Assembly (NCBI RefSeq): GCF_003014485.1
Contig: NZ_PYGA01000016.1
Span: 62,001-126,000 of the forward strand
Origin: Murinocardiopsis flavida
GTDB lineage: Bacteria > Actinomycetota > Actinomycetes > Streptosporangiales > Streptosporangiaceae
Direction: 5' to 3'
Length of the DNA: 64,000 nucleotides
Shown here: positions 1 to 9,080 of the stretch, in pieces
Position numbering within the stretch: the first letter of the stretch is position 1
How the letters are laid out: each line of letters opens with the position of its first letter
The notes under the pieces: generated by a model
What the model was told of the DNA's origin: nothing
The model's input: the letters and a program-made list of their open reading frames with translations, nothing else
The model's database searches: none
Position numbers and translations under genes: made by a program

Positions 1-490
1 GGACGGCGGCCGAGATGCGCGGCTCGACCACCGCCAGCCGGGTTCCGATGGAGATCACTCCTCCTGAGTACCCGACCGGGCCGCCGATATCGGGCAGCGA
101 CAGGAGAGCGTCCAGGGCGGCCTGCCATTCCGGGACCGCGTTGTCGACCAGGGGAAGGATGAGGGCGTCGATGATCTCGTCGGTAACCGGCTCGCCGGCC
201 TCCATCGCCCGGCGCAGGTCGGCGAGGGCCTGCTCGGCGCCGGGCAGGCGGGGCCGGTCGCCGCATCCGGGGAGTTCGATGGTGGCCGAGGCGAAGCCGT
301 GCGCCGCGGAGTGCCGGGCTCGGGTCGCCAAGCGGGGGTACGCCTTGCGCAGCCCGAGGGGAGGAGGGCCGAGCAGGATCAGCGGCGCCGGTGCGGATGC
401 GGGCGTCCACAGGATGCCGGGAATCTCGCCGAGGGTGAATTCGCGCTCGAGGACGCCGTCGTCGAGGCGCTGTTCGGAAGTGACGTGCAT
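1..490 (-). CDS. alpha/beta hydrolase, 3' end cut by window edge
   Basis: About 163 residues are visible; the stop lies left of position 1. The N-terminus carries a beta-strand-rich region (LILLGPPPLGLRK) and later a G-Y-S-G-G nucleophile elbow (VGYSGGVISIGTRLAVVEP) typical of dienelactone-hydrolase-like alpha/beta hydrolases, so Ser is the probable nucleophile. The ATG at 490 is preceded by GAAAGG on the minus strand, a plausible ribosome site. It points away from the murF cluster and is separated from it by about 640 bp. Substrate unknown; the family call rests on the elbow and fold pattern only. Confidence 0.7.
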   Translation of the reverse strand, partial: MHVTSEQRLDDGVLEREFTLGEIPGILWTPASAPAPLILLGPPPLGLRKAYPRLATRARHSAAHGFASATIELPGCGDRPRLPGAEQALADLRRAMEAGEPVTDEIIDALILPLVDNAVPEWQAALDALLSLPDIGGPVGYSGGVISIGTRLAVVEPRISAAV

Positions 491-1132
491 GGTCGTGCCT
501 TTCGGGAGTGCTCAGAGACGGCGCTCCCGGACGACCTACCGCCCGACCGTGACCCCGGAGGGGAGCACCCATGTCGATCCTGCGTTCACGGGTCCCACCT
601 CCTCGTTCTCTTGCACGGCTGCCGGAAGGGTAGCAGGGGCCGCCGTGACCGGCCCACTGGTTTAAGGCGGCCGATCTCCGGGTGCGAGACGCTCCCATGC
701 CCGTGGTCGGAACAGCGGGGATGGCGGCCTCCGGCCATACGCCTCGGCCTGAAACCGTCCGTTCCCGCTGTTACGTCGCACTGCCCTGATTCGTTGCGGG
801 CTGCCCGCTGCCCTCCCCAAGGCCTGACCTCCGAGAAGGTCCACTTATCGGAGGCCAGGATTGCCGCCCTGTCGAACCTTCTTCCGTTTGCGTATCATCT
901 GTTTCGTTTCAGAATTACGTTACAACCACAACGAAACGAAACAGTCGAAAACGCGATGCCCCGGACGCCGCCACCTCCGGACGACCGTCGACCTCGACGC
1001 CGCCGTCCCCCGGCGGACAACCCAGGGCTCCCCGGTCCGGGAAGGAGGACGCGGCCCGGCTGTCCCCGCTCGTCCATCCGGCCCACCCACCGCGCGAGGA
1101 CGGGCACGGGCACCCGGGCCGCGTCTCGACTG
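491..1132. other. 640-bp intergenic region without a supported gene
   Basis: Short open frames here have no recognisable motif and no good ribosome site. The only clear structure is the inverted repeat at 899-944, in an AT-richer pocket (about 880-955) that stands out from its GC-rich surroundings and suggests regulatory DNA for the leftward hydrolase gene or the end of the murF transcript. Confidence 0.5.
899..944. repeat. perfect 12-bp inverted repeat, 22-nt spacer
   Basis: CTGTTTCGTTTC (899-910) is mirrored exactly by GAAACGAAACAG (933-944). Each arm contains the pentamer GTTTC (or GAAAC) twice in tandem. The AT-rich 22-nt spacer makes a terminator unlikely; a two-site operator bound by dimers is the better guess. 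Confidence 0.7.
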
Positions 1133-2506
1133 TCAAAGTGCGGACAGCTCACGCGCGCAGGCGTGCAGGCCGTACTCGCTGGACGCTTTGACGAACACCA
1201 CGTCTCCCGGTGCGATCAGCTCGGTGGCCACCCTGAGGGTTCCGGTCACGTCTGGGACCGTGTACACCGTGACCTCCCCGCCGGACGCCTCGGCTGCCAT
1301 GGCCCGTGGATCGCCTTGGCCGACTGCGATCAGCACGTCGATGCCGAGCTCGGCCACCAGCCAGCCCACCTGCTCGTGCCGGGCCTGGGAGGCGTCGGCC
1401 TGCTGTCCCATGGCGCCGAGCACCGCGATGGTGCGGCGGTCGCCGGCCAGTGCCGTGAACGCGTGCAGCCCGGCGCGCATGGATTCCGGGTTGGCGTTGT
1501 AGGCGTCGTTGACGACGGTGACGCCGTCGGGCCGGTTCGTGATCTCGAAGCGGCCCGATGCGCGGTGGGTGGCCGCGTTGAGCCCGGCGGTGATCTCGTC
1601 GGTGGGCAGTCCCAGTGCGGCGGCGGCCGCGGCGGCGCCCAGCGCGTTGGCCACCTGGTGCTCGCCGACGAGATCGAGGGCGACCCGGGCCCGGTTCGAG
1701 GGTGTCACCAGGTCGAATGCGGGCCGGGCCCCGTCATCCAGGCGCACCTGCTCGGCCCGCACATCGGCGCCTGGTGACCTGCCGTAGCGCACGACCCGGG
1801 CCGTGGTGCGCTCCGCCATGCGCACGACGTACGGATCGTCGGCGTTGAGCAGCGCGTACCCGTCGGGCGCCAGTGCCTGCACCAACTCCCCCTTGGCCGC
1901 GGCCACGTCCGCCAGCCCGCCGCCCATCCGCGACACGTGTGCGGCGCCGACGTTGAGCACCAGGCCCACCTGCGGCGGCGCGATCCCGGTCAGGTAGGTC
2001 AGGTCGCCCTTCCTGCCGGCGCCCATCTCCAGCACCAGGTAGCGGGTCCCGGCATCGGCCCGCAGCACGGTGAGCGGTAGCCCGAGCTCGTTGTTGAACG
2101 ACCGGTCGGTCGAGACGGTCGGCGCGTGCCGTTCGAGTATCTGGGCCAGCAGGTCCTTGGTGGTGGTCTTGCCCACCGATCCGGTCAGGGCGATCACCGT
2201 GCAGCCGAGGCGGGCCAGCACGTGCCCGGCCAGCACGCCGAGCGCCGCCTGCACGTCGGCCACCACGATCGCGGGCACGCCGACGGAGCGGGATGCCAGC
2301 ACGGCAACGGCGCCGTCGGCGACGGCGTCGGCCGCGTGGTCGTGCCCGTCGGCGCGGGCGCCGACCGTCGCGGCGAACAGGCCGCCCGGCACCACCTCGC
2401 GCGAATCGACCGTCGGCGGTCCCGTCACCGGCGTGTCCGGGTCGGGCACGGCGTCCAGGCGTGCGTCCAGGACTCGGGCGATCTCGGCCAGCGTCATCGG
2501 GATCAT
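1133..2506 (-). CDS. murF: UDP-N-acetylmuramoyl-tripeptide--D-alanyl-D-alanine ligase
   Basis: 457 aa, full length for MurF. It joins a D-amino-acid dipeptide to UDP-MurNAc-tripeptide in the cytoplasm, using ATP. Mur-ligase layout is clear: N-terminal substrate domain (1-100), P-loop GSVGKTTTKD (109-118), the central SFNNELGLPLT motif, LEMGAG, and the C-terminal ligase domain with NDAYNANPESM. The ATG at 2506 overlaps the end of ddl by 4 bp (ATGA), so the two are translationally coupled. It is not in a division/cell-wall (dcw) cluster, so it is probably a second, dedicated MurF handling the dipeptide made by its neighbours. That specialisation is inference; the MurF call is firm. Confidence 0.95.
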   Translation of the reverse strand: MIPMTLAEIARVLDARLDAVPDPDTPVTGPPTVDSREVVPGGLFAATVGARADGHDHAADAVADGAVAVLASRSVGVPAIVVADVQAALGVLAGHVLARLGCTVIALTGSVGKTTTKDLLAQILERHAPTVSTDRSFNNELGLPLTVLRADAGTRYLVLEMGAGRKGDLTYLTGIAPPQVGLVLNVGAAHVSRMGGGLADVAAAKGELVQALAPDGYALLNADDPYVVRMAERTTARVVRYGRSPGADVRAEQVRLDDGARPAFDLVTPSNRARVALDLVGEHQVANALGAAAAAAALGLPTDEITAGLNAATHRASGRFEITNRPDGVTVVNDAYNANPESMRAGLHAFTALAGDRRTIAVLGAMGQQADASQARHEQVGWLVAELGIDVLIAVGQGDPRAMAAEASGGEVTVYTVPDVTGTLRVATELIAPGDVVFVKASSEYGLHACARELSAL

Positions 2507-3459
2507 GCACCGCTCCTCTCGAACCCCAGGTCGATAAGGCGGCCCAGCAGATCCGGATACGTGAGCCCGCTGGCCTGCCAGCCCCTGGCATAGACGGAAC
2601 GAGCGGTGAAGCCGGGCATCGTGTTGATCTCCAGTAGGTACAGGCGGTCCGCTTGCTCCTCGTAGAGGAAATCGGCCCTGGCCAGGCCGTAGCAGCCGAT
2701 CGACCGGTACGCGTGCAGGGACAGCTCGCGTACCTCCTCCGCGATCGGCTCGGGCAGCGCGGCGGGAACCGTGGCGATCTCATAGTCGCTGTGGTATTTC
2801 GACTCGTAGTCGAGCAGGTCGCCGCGGACGTTGAGCTCAACGGCCGCCGAGGTGTCGGGGGTGTCGTGGTCGCCGAGCACGCCGCAGGTCAGCTCGCGGG
2901 CGATGATGCCCTGCTCGACGACGACGACCCGGTCATAGCCGAAGGCCAGCTCGACGCCCTGGTGCAGCTCCGCCATCGAGGTGACGCGGGAGATGCCGAT
3001 GGAGGAGCCCATGTTGGCCGGTTTGACATACATCGGCCAGTCCAGCGACTTCACCAGGCCCCGTCTGTCGCTCGTGGTGCCCCAGTCGTGCTCGGTGAAC
3101 CAGACATGCGGAGTGACCGGGATGCCCTCGGCCCGGAACGCCCGCCGCATTGCGACCTTGTCCATCGCCACGGCCGAGGCGAGGACGCCGCAACCCACGT
3201 ACGGCAGGCCCAGCGCCTCCAGGTGCCCCTGGACCACTCCGTCCTCGCCGAACGGGCCGTGCAGCACGGGGAAGACGATGTCCACGGCGCCCTGGTGCAG
3301 CTCCTGCGACCATCGGCCCTGCCGGTCGATGACGACGAGGGCGGGGTCGTAGCGCTCCACCGGCAGCGCGTCGGCCACCGCCTGCGCCGACTCGAGCGAC
3401 ACCTCGTGCTCGGCAGACGGTCCGCCTGCCAGCACTGCAACGCGCACACGTTCAGCCAT
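2503..3459 (-). CDS. ddl: D-alanine--D-alanine (D-Ala-D-X) ligase, ATP-grasp
   Basis: 318 aa. Makes a D-Ala-D-amino acid dipeptide with ATP. Visible Ddl signatures: AEHEVS (16-21, first D-Ala site Glu), HGPFGEDG (67-74), KPANMGSSIGI (146-156), omega-loop DYESKY (217-222) and EINTMPG (277-283). The Tyr/Lys-Tyr omega loop resembles D-Ala or D-Ser accepting ligases and lacks the region seen in VanA/VanB D-lactate ligases. ATG 3459 overlaps the racemase stop by 8 bp and the 3' end overlaps murF by 4 bp, so all three form one operon. The second substrate is not decided by sequence; the adjacent racemase hints at a D-amino acid other than, or in addition to, D-Ala. Confidence 0.92.
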   Translation of the reverse strand: MAERVRVAVLAGGPSAEHEVSLESAQAVADALPVERYDPALVVIDRQGRWSQELHQGAVDIVFPVLHGPFGEDGVVQGHLEALGLPYVGCGVLASAVAMDKVAMRRAFRAEGIPVTPHVWFTEHDWGTTSDRRGLVKSLDWPMYVKPANMGSSIGISRVTSMAELHQGVELAFGYDRVVVVEQGIIARELTCGVLGDHDTPDTSAAVELNVRGDLLDYESKYHSDYEIATVPAALPEPIAEEVRELSLHAYRSIGCYGLARADFLYEEQADRLYLLEINTMPGFTARSVYARGWQASGLTYPDLLGRLIDLGFERSGA

Positions 3460-4183
3460 GATCGTGGATTCCTTCCATGACCGTCCGCTTCGATCCGGCC
3501 AGGGCGAAACCGGCCGCCGCCTCCGCGTGCAGCCGGGCGCTCGGCAGCAACGGGATGGCGGTGTCCTTGTCGGTGATCAGCAGCTCGATCTCGGTGCAGC
3601 CGAGTATGACGGCCTCGGCGCCCTGCGCGGCCAGGTCGGCGATCGTGGCCACGTAGGCGTCCCTGGACGAGGGCCGCAGCTCCCCGCGGATCAGCTCTTC
3701 GAAGATCACCCGGTGGATCGACTCGCGCTCATCGGGCCCGGGGACGATCACCTCGAAGCCGTGCGCGGCCAGCCGGTCGGTGTAGAAGGACTCCTCCATG
3801 GTGAACCGGGTGCCCAGCAGGCCGACCTTGCGCATCCCCCTGTCGCTGACCGCGGCGCCGACGGCGTCGGCGATGTGCAGCACGGGAACGCCGGCCGCCC
3901 GCTCCACCTCGTCGTTCACCCGGCTGAAGGTGTTGCTGCAAATGAGCAGTAGTTCGGCCCCCATGGCCTGGAGCGCGACGCCCGCGCCACCGAGCAGCTC
4001 ACCGACCTCGTCCCACCGGCCGGCGAAGATGAGGTCTTCGACGGTCGTGTAGTCGACCGACCAGATCAGGCTGTTGGCCGAATGGCTCCCGCCGAGGCGT
4101 TCACGCACCCGCCGGTTGATGACCTGGTAGTAGATGACCGTCGATTCCCAGCTCAACCCGCCGATAAGTCCGATAGTGCGCAT
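3452..4183 (-). CDS. Asp/Glu (YgeA-like) amino-acid racemase
   Basis: 243 aa, PLP-independent two-cysteine racemase family. The N-terminus MRTIGLIGGLSWEST is characteristic, and the catalytic pair is visible as ICSNT (Cys82) and LGCTEIE (Cys196). It interconverts L- and D-amino acids in the cytoplasm; YgeA-type relatives are broad and need not act on Asp. The start is the ATG at 4183, with GGAGG seven bases upstream; longer frames to 4609 lack family homology. It lies 77 bp after the VanY-like gene and overlaps ddl, in the position where D-Ser vancomycin clusters carry VanT, although the fold is unrelated. Supply of the D-amino acid for the ligase is the likely role (inference). Confidence 0.88.
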   Translation of the reverse strand: MRTIGLIGGLSWESTVIYYQVINRRVRERLGGSHSANSLIWSVDYTTVEDLIFAGRWDEVGELLGGAGVALQAMGAELLLICSNTFSRVNDEVERAAGVPVLHIADAVGAAVSDRGMRKVGLLGTRFTMEESFYTDRLAAHGFEVIVPGPDERESIHRVIFEELIRGELRPSSRDAYVATIADLAAQGAEAVILGCTEIELLITDKDTAIPLLPSARLHAEAAAGFALAGSKRTVMEGIHDHG

Positions 4184-4260
4184 GGTCCTCCGTTCGTTGT
4201 CGTTGCGCTGTCGTGCGGCTTCCAGGCGCCCTGCCGAGCGCCCGGCCTGCCGCCCCTCCG

Positions 4261-5007
4261 CTATGGGTTTGCCGAGGACCGCGGAACCCGTGGCCGATCC
4301 GCAGCGGCCGGCTGGTGCCCGGCTCGCTGGATCACCCGGTGGGGTGGGTGCGCGCGCCGCGTCCCGGCGCCGGTATCCCGGCGGACGGCGCCGCCCGACC
4401 TCGGGTCGTGAGTGGGGTCGGCATACATGCGCGGGCAACCGCGATCGATCGCTTCGGGGCGCAGTTCGTAGTGCCAGGGTTCGTTGCGGTAGATCTGGCA
4501 CAGCCCGTATTCGGCACCGTGCTCGGACAGCCACGCCGTGGCATCGGAGTGCCCGATGTCGACCGCGTCCCCGGACACATGGGCAGACGTGTCGGATGTG
4601 GCCACCCATCGGGCGGCTTCCTGTTCCGAGCCGTACTTCGAGACCGCCTCACGGAGCAGCTGTTCCTGGTACTCCGGGGAACGCCAGCCGCTGTTGACGA
4701 GGAACTCGACGTCGTCGGCCGCGGCGTCGGTTGCGGCGCGGCGGAGGGCACCCCGCAGTTCGGGGTCGAGGTTGGCGACGGCCGGAACCCGGTCGTCGAA
4801 GACCGTCACGCCGCCACCGACGGCGCCGTCCGCCTCGCCGAGCGCACCATGCCGATGGTCGCCGGATACGGCCGAGGAGAGCGACCGAGTGCTGTAAGGG
4901 CTGTAGACGAGGACGCCGATAAGCGTCGCCCTGGCGACCACGAGCGCGGCGAGAGTGGTCGATCGGGTAAGGCGGGCTGCTGTGCGTGCTGGTCCGCTGT
5001 AGGTCAT
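4261..5007 (-). CDS. VanY-like D,D-carboxypeptidase, membrane anchored
   Basis: 248 aa. Zinc D-Ala-D-Ala carboxypeptidase (peptidase M15B/VanY) that trims the terminal D-residue from peptidoglycan precursors outside the membrane. A single N-terminal membrane segment (about 17-36) places the catalytic part outside. Motifs: NSGWRSPEYQEQL (105-117), SAHVSGDAVDIG (141-152; zinc ligands His143 and Asp150) and EPWHYEL (176-182; His179). About 65 residues of low-similarity tail follow. The start is ATG 5007; an upstream ATG at 5082 would run past the divergent regulator's promoter. First gene of the leftward operon, back to back with the VanR-like regulator. VanXY-like activity cannot be excluded. 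Confidence 0.88.
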   Translation of the reverse strand: MTYSGPARTAARLTRSTTLAALVVARATLIGVLVYSPYSTRSLSSAVSGDHRHGALGEADGAVGGGVTVFDDRVPAVANLDPELRGALRRAATDAAADDVEFLVNSGWRSPEYQEQLLREAVSKYGSEQEAARWVATSDTSAHVSGDAVDIGHSDATAWLSEHGAEYGLCQIYRNEPWHYELRPEAIDRGCPRMYADPTHDPRSGGAVRRDTGAGTRRAHPPHRVIQRAGHQPAAADRPRVPRSSANP

Positions 5008-5096
5008 GCCTCCAGACAAGACCGCGTGGTGTTGCCGGCACGTATGCGGTTTTCGATACGCCGACGATATGGCCCGGCTCATAGCATCGAGGGAAT
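5008..5096. promoter_or_regulatory. divergent promoter region, VanY-like / VanR-like
   Basis: This 89-bp gap separates the VanY-like ATG (5007) from the response-regulator ATG (5097). Both transcripts must start here or just upstream. It is AT-richer than its flanks (GGTTTTCGATACG, CGATATGG). No clean direct repeat typical of a regulator box could be fixed by eye. Confidence 0.55.
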
Positions 5097-5784
<688 letters not shown>

Positions 5785-5792
<8 letters not shown>

Positions 5793-6894
5793 ACCGCCCG
5801 GGTTGAGCGTCCGCCTCAAACTCACCCTCAGCTACGCCGGGTTCCTCGTGCTCGCAGGTGTCCTGCTGCTCGGCCTGTGGGTGGTCTTCCTGCAATTCTT
5901 CTCCGATGCCCCGATCATGAAGGACGCGAAGCTCGGCATCCTCGGGGCGTTCGCTCCGGGCCGCTCCAGCACCCAGCAGGCATTCGGCCAGGTGGCAACC
6001 GTGATGCTGGCTTTCCTGCTGGTGTTCGGTCTGCTGGGCGGGTGGCTTCTCGCCGGCCGGATGCTCGCCCCGCTGGCTCGCATCACCGACGCCACCCGCA
6101 TGGCCGCGCACGGATCGCTGTCGCACCGGGTCCGGTTGGCGGGCCGCAGAGACGAGTTCCGCGAACTCGCCGACGCCTTCGACACGATGCTCGCACGCCT
6201 CGAAACACAGGTCGCCGAACAACAGCGATTCGCGGCAAACGCCTCCCACGAACTGCGCACCCCGCTGGCGATCACGCAGGCACTTCTCGACGTGGCCCAC
6301 AACGATCCGAGCCGCAGCACCGGCGAACTCGTCGAACGCCTCCACTTCGTCAACACCCGGGCGATCGATCTCACCGAAGCATTGCTCCTGCTCAGCCGCG
6401 CCGACCAGCGGTCGTTCACCCGAGAACACCTCGACCTGTCCCTCCTGGCCGAGGAAGCCACCGAGACGCTTCTCCCCCTCGCGGAGAAGCGCGGCCTCAC
6501 CATCGAGACCTCCGGCGACATAGCCCCCGCCAACGGCTCCCCCGCGCTCCTGTTGCAGATGACGACGAACCTCGTGCACAACGCGATCGTCCACAACCTG
6601 CCCGACCAGGGCACCGTGTGGGTCACGACCAGCGTTCGCCCCAAGACCGTGGTGCTCACCGTCGAGAACACCGGCAAGAAGTTCGCCGCTTCGGTGGTCG
6701 CCACGCTGGTGGAACCGTTCCACCGCGGCACCGAACGCGTCCGCACCGACCACGCCGGTGTCGGCCTCGGTCTGGCGATCGTCAAGAGCATCGCCGAGGC
6801 TCACGACGGCACCCTCACCCTCACCCCGCGGGCCGACGGCGGGCTCCGCATCACCGTGCGACTCCCCGCCGCACCACCGCACACCGACAGATGA
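5785..6894 (+). CDS. sensor histidine kinase (VanS-like)
   Basis: 369 aa from a GTG at 5785, which has GAGGGAGGGG upstream and overlaps the regulator; an upstream ATG at 5731 lies deep in the regulator gene and is less likely. Two membrane segments (about 13-38 and 70-95) flank a short outside loop of about 32 residues, too small for a classic sensor domain. HAMP follows (about 92-145), then the H-box ASHELRTPL (His155), the N-box LVHNAIVHN, VENTG, and GVGLGLAIVKSIAEAHDG. The short loop fits VanS-type kinases that sense within or at the membrane. Activating signal unknown. Confidence 0.92.
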
Positions 6895-6895
6895 C

Positions 6896-6921
6896 GATCA
6901 GGCAGGTTGATCAGGCAGGTT
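6896..6921. repeat. 13-bp perfect tandem direct repeat
   Basis: GATCAGGCAGGTT occurs at 6896-6908 and again at 6909-6921, directly after the kinase stop and 8 bp before the stop codon of the rpoB fragment. It may mark the junction where that fragment was inserted. Confidence 0.8.
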
Positions 6922-6928
6922 GGGGCCG

Positions 6929-7174
6929 TCAGACCTCTTCGACGCTGCTCGGCTCGCGCCGACCCAGGTCGATTCCCAGTTCCTCCGCCGCGCGGAAAAC
7001 GTCCTCGTCGCTGTCGCGCATTTCGATGGCCAAGCCGTCGCTGGACAGCACCTCAACGTTGAGACAGAGCGACTGCATCTCCTTGATGAGCACCTTGAAG
7101 GACTCGGGGATACCCGGCTCGGGGATGTTCTCGCCCCCGGGCGCCGGGTCCGCCCGGCCCGCCGCGGCGGGCAT
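6929..7174 (-). pseudogene. rpoB: orphan RpoB C-terminal fragment
   Basis: From 7135 down to the stop at 6929 the minus strand encodes the extreme C-terminus of the RNA polymerase beta subunit: [16 protein letters not shown], then [18 protein letters not shown], then an acidic tail ending EPSSVEEV. The match to actinomycete RpoB is recognisable by eye and in frame, about 69 residues. Upstream the frame runs as unrelated [13 protein letters not shown] to an ATG at 7174, with no ribosome site, so translation is doubtful. The rest of rpoB is absent and rpoC does not follow. It sits 32 bp after an ECF sigma gene on the same strand. Most likely a partial duplication; a short functional peptide is an outside possibility. 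Confidence 0.85.
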
Positions 7175-7179
7175 CGGGT

Positions 7180-7197
7180 GCTCGGCGGCCGCCGAGC
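7180..7197. terminator. 18-bp perfect palindrome after ECF sigma gene
   Basis: GCTCGGCGGCCGCCGAGC is self-complementary with no loop. It lies just past the sigma-factor stop (7207, minus strand) and before the rpoB fragment. It could end the YCII/ECF transcript, though no U-tract follows. Confidence 0.4.
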
Positions 7198-7206
7198 GGG
7201 CCGGCG

Positions 7207-8493
7207 TCAGTCCAGCGCCGCGCGCTTGCCCTCCAGGACGGCGCGTTCGCGCTCGTTCCCGCACAGCCCCGCGGCCCGCTCCAGTTCGGCGCGCGCCTCG
7301 GCGGTGCGCCCCAGGCGGCTGAGCAGCTCCCCGCGGACGCCGGGCAGCAGGTGCGAGTCCGCCAGCGCACCGGCGGCCGCCAGCGCGTCCACGAGCGGCA
7401 GCGCCGCCGCCGGGCCCTGGGCCATGGACACCGCCACCGCCCGGTTGAGGTCGACCACCGGCGACGGCGCGATGTGGCCGAGCGCCTCGTAGATGAGCAC
7501 GATGCGCTCCCAGTTCGTCGCGCCGACGGACGGGGCGACGGCGTGGCATTCGGCGATCGCCGCCTGGAGCCCGTAGGCGCCCAGCCCGCGCCCAGCCTGC
7601 TCCGCGCGGGCCAGCGCCGCCCGCCCCCGCCGGATCGCGGCACGGTCCCAGCGGCCGCGGTCCTGGTGCTCCAGCAGGATCGGCTGCCCGTCGGCCCCGG
7701 TGCGGGCGGGAAAGCGCGCCGCGGTCAGTTCGAGCAGCGCCAGCAGGCCGTGGACCTCGGGCCCGCCCGGCACCAGTCGGGCCAGCACGCGGGCGAGGCG
7801 CTGCGCCTCCCCCGCGAGGTCGAGCCGGAGCAGGTCGCCGCCGGAGCTGGCGGAGGACCCTTCGGTGAAGACCAGGTAGATCACGTTGAGCACCGAGCCG
7901 AGGCGTTCGGTGCGGTCCTCGGTCGGCGGCACCTCGAACGGCACCCGGGCCGCCCCGAGGGTCTTCTTCGCGCGCGTGATCCGGGCCTGGACGGTCGAGG
8001 TCGGGACGAGGAACGCCTTGGCGATCTCGTCGCTCGTCAGGCCGCCGACCACGCGCAGGGTGAGCGCCACCCGCGCCTCGCGCGACAGCACGGGGTGGCA
8101 GGAGATGAACATCAGCGCGAGCACGTCGTCGTCGATCTGGTCCGGATCCCACAGCACGCCGTCGGCGTCCCGGTCCTGGTCGGCGGGGATCCCGCCGGAG
8201 GCGGCGCCGCCCTCGCCCAGGTCGCGGGCGAGGGCGGCGTACCGCTCGTCGCGGGCGGAGCGCCGGCGGAACGCGTCGATCGCGCGGCGCCGCCCGACGG
8301 TGAGCAGCCACCCCGCGGGGCTGCGGGGCACGCCCTCGCGCGGCCAGGTCACCAGCGCCTCGGCGAGTGCCTCCTGGGCGAGGTCCTCCGCCAGCGCGAA
8401 GTCCCCGGTGTAGCGGGCGAGCGCGCCGACGATGCGCGCGGACTCGATCCGCCAGATGGCGGCGACCGCCTCACGGCCGGCGGGGTCAGCCAT
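7207..8493 (-). CDS. ECF sigma factor with long C-terminal extension (ECF42 type)
   Basis: 428 aa. Sigma region 2 is at about 10-95 ([37 protein letters not shown]). Region 4 is at about 130-190 ([30 protein letters not shown]). A helical, TPR-like C-terminal domain of over 200 residues follows ([21 protein letters not shown]), which is the ECF42 arrangement. ATG 8493 is 12 bp after the YCII stop, so the pair is one operon; YCII/DGPF neighbours are the known hallmark of ECF42 and there is no anti-sigma gene. The likely target is its own operon through the promoter at 8979-9005, plus genes in trans (inference). Confidence 0.9.
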   Translation of the reverse strand: MADPAGREAVAAIWRIESARIVGALARYTGDFALAEDLAQEALAEALVTWPREGVPRSPAGWLLTVGRRRAIDAFRRRSARDERYAALARDLGEGGAASGGIPADQDRDADGVLWDPDQIDDDVLALMFISCHPVLSREARVALTLRVVGGLTSDEIAKAFLVPTSTVQARITRAKKTLGAARVPFEVPPTEDRTERLGSVLNVIYLVFTEGSSASSGGDLLRLDLAGEAQRLARVLARLVPGGPEVHGLLALLELTAARFPARTGADGQPILLEHQDRGRWDRAAIRRGRAALARAEQAGRGLGAYGLQAAIAECHAVAPSVGATNWERIVLIYEALGHIAPSPVVDLNRAVAVSMAQGPAAALPLVDALAAAGALADSHLLPGVRGELLSRLGRTAEARAELERAAGLCGNERERAVLEGKRAALD

Positions 8494-8505
8494 CGGACGG
8501 GCCGA

Positions 8506-8925
8506 TCAGAGCTGACCGGTGGCCTCGCGCCACGCCCGCTCCTTCTGGATCCATTCGTTGTCCTGCGGGAACTCGTCGATCGTGGTGACCCGGCGGATCT
8601 CGGTCTTGAAGCCCGGGCCGCCCATCGGCATCCGCTTGGCCCACTCGACGGCCTCCTCCTTCGACGCCACGTTGAGGACGTAGAATCCGCCGAACAGCTC
8701 CTTGGTCTCGCCGTAGGGGCCGTCGGTGACAACGGGCGGCTCGGCGGAGTAGTCCACGACCACGCCTTCGTCGGCGGCGGCGAGTCCCTCAGCGGCGAGG
8801 AGCACCCCGGCCCGGATCATCTCGTCGTTGTACCGGCCGACGGTCCCGAGCATCTCGGTGAAGTCGATGTCCCCCATCTTCGCGAACGCCTCGTCGGTGG
8901 CACGCATGATCAGCATGTACTTCAT
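8506..8925 (-). CDS. YCII/DGPF-family protein
   Basis: 139 aa. Starts MKYMLIMRATDEAF and contains the DGPYGETKEL motif near residue 72, the DGPF signature, and FGGFYVLNVASKEEAVEWAK. Members are small cytoplasmic dimers of unknown activity. AGGGAG sits upstream of ATG 8925. It leads the operon with the ECF42 sigma factor; such proteins are thought to belong to the sigma factor's regulon, whatever their chemistry. Confidence 0.9.
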   Translation of the reverse strand: MKYMLIMRATDEAFAKMGDIDFTEMLGTVGRYNDEMIRAGVLLAAEGLAAADEGVVVDYSAEPPVVTDGPYGETKELFGGFYVLNVASKEEAVEWAKRMPMGGPGFKTEIRRVTTIDEFPQDNEWIQKERAWREATGQL

Positions 8926-8978
8926 GGCACTGGCTCCCTTGGTAATCCGGTCCCCTCTTCGGGGACCCGCACCCCTAG

Positions 8979-9005
8979 GTCGAACGGGGACCCGGCGGAT
9001 CGACA
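8979..9005 (-). promoter_or_regulatory. candidate ECF42 promoter for the YCII/sigma operon
   Basis: On the minus strand TGTCGAT (9005-8999) is followed after exactly 16 nt by CGAC (8982-8979), about 54 bp before ATG 8925. TGTCGA with CGWC is, from memory of Streptomyces work, the ECF42 target pattern, so autoregulation is plausible. A hairpin, GGTCCCC mirrored by GGGGACC (8949-8967), lies in the leader. Confidence 0.6.
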
Positions 9006-9080
9006 CGACCCATGGTCCTCTTTCGGCGGGATCCGCGCCATGGCCGGGCAGCGGCCGGACAGGGACGGGCCGGACGGGGG

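Noticed and set aside
299-1777. 492-residue plus-strand frame across the murF end
   Set aside because: Overlaps murF antisense; no motif, composition typical of shadow frames.
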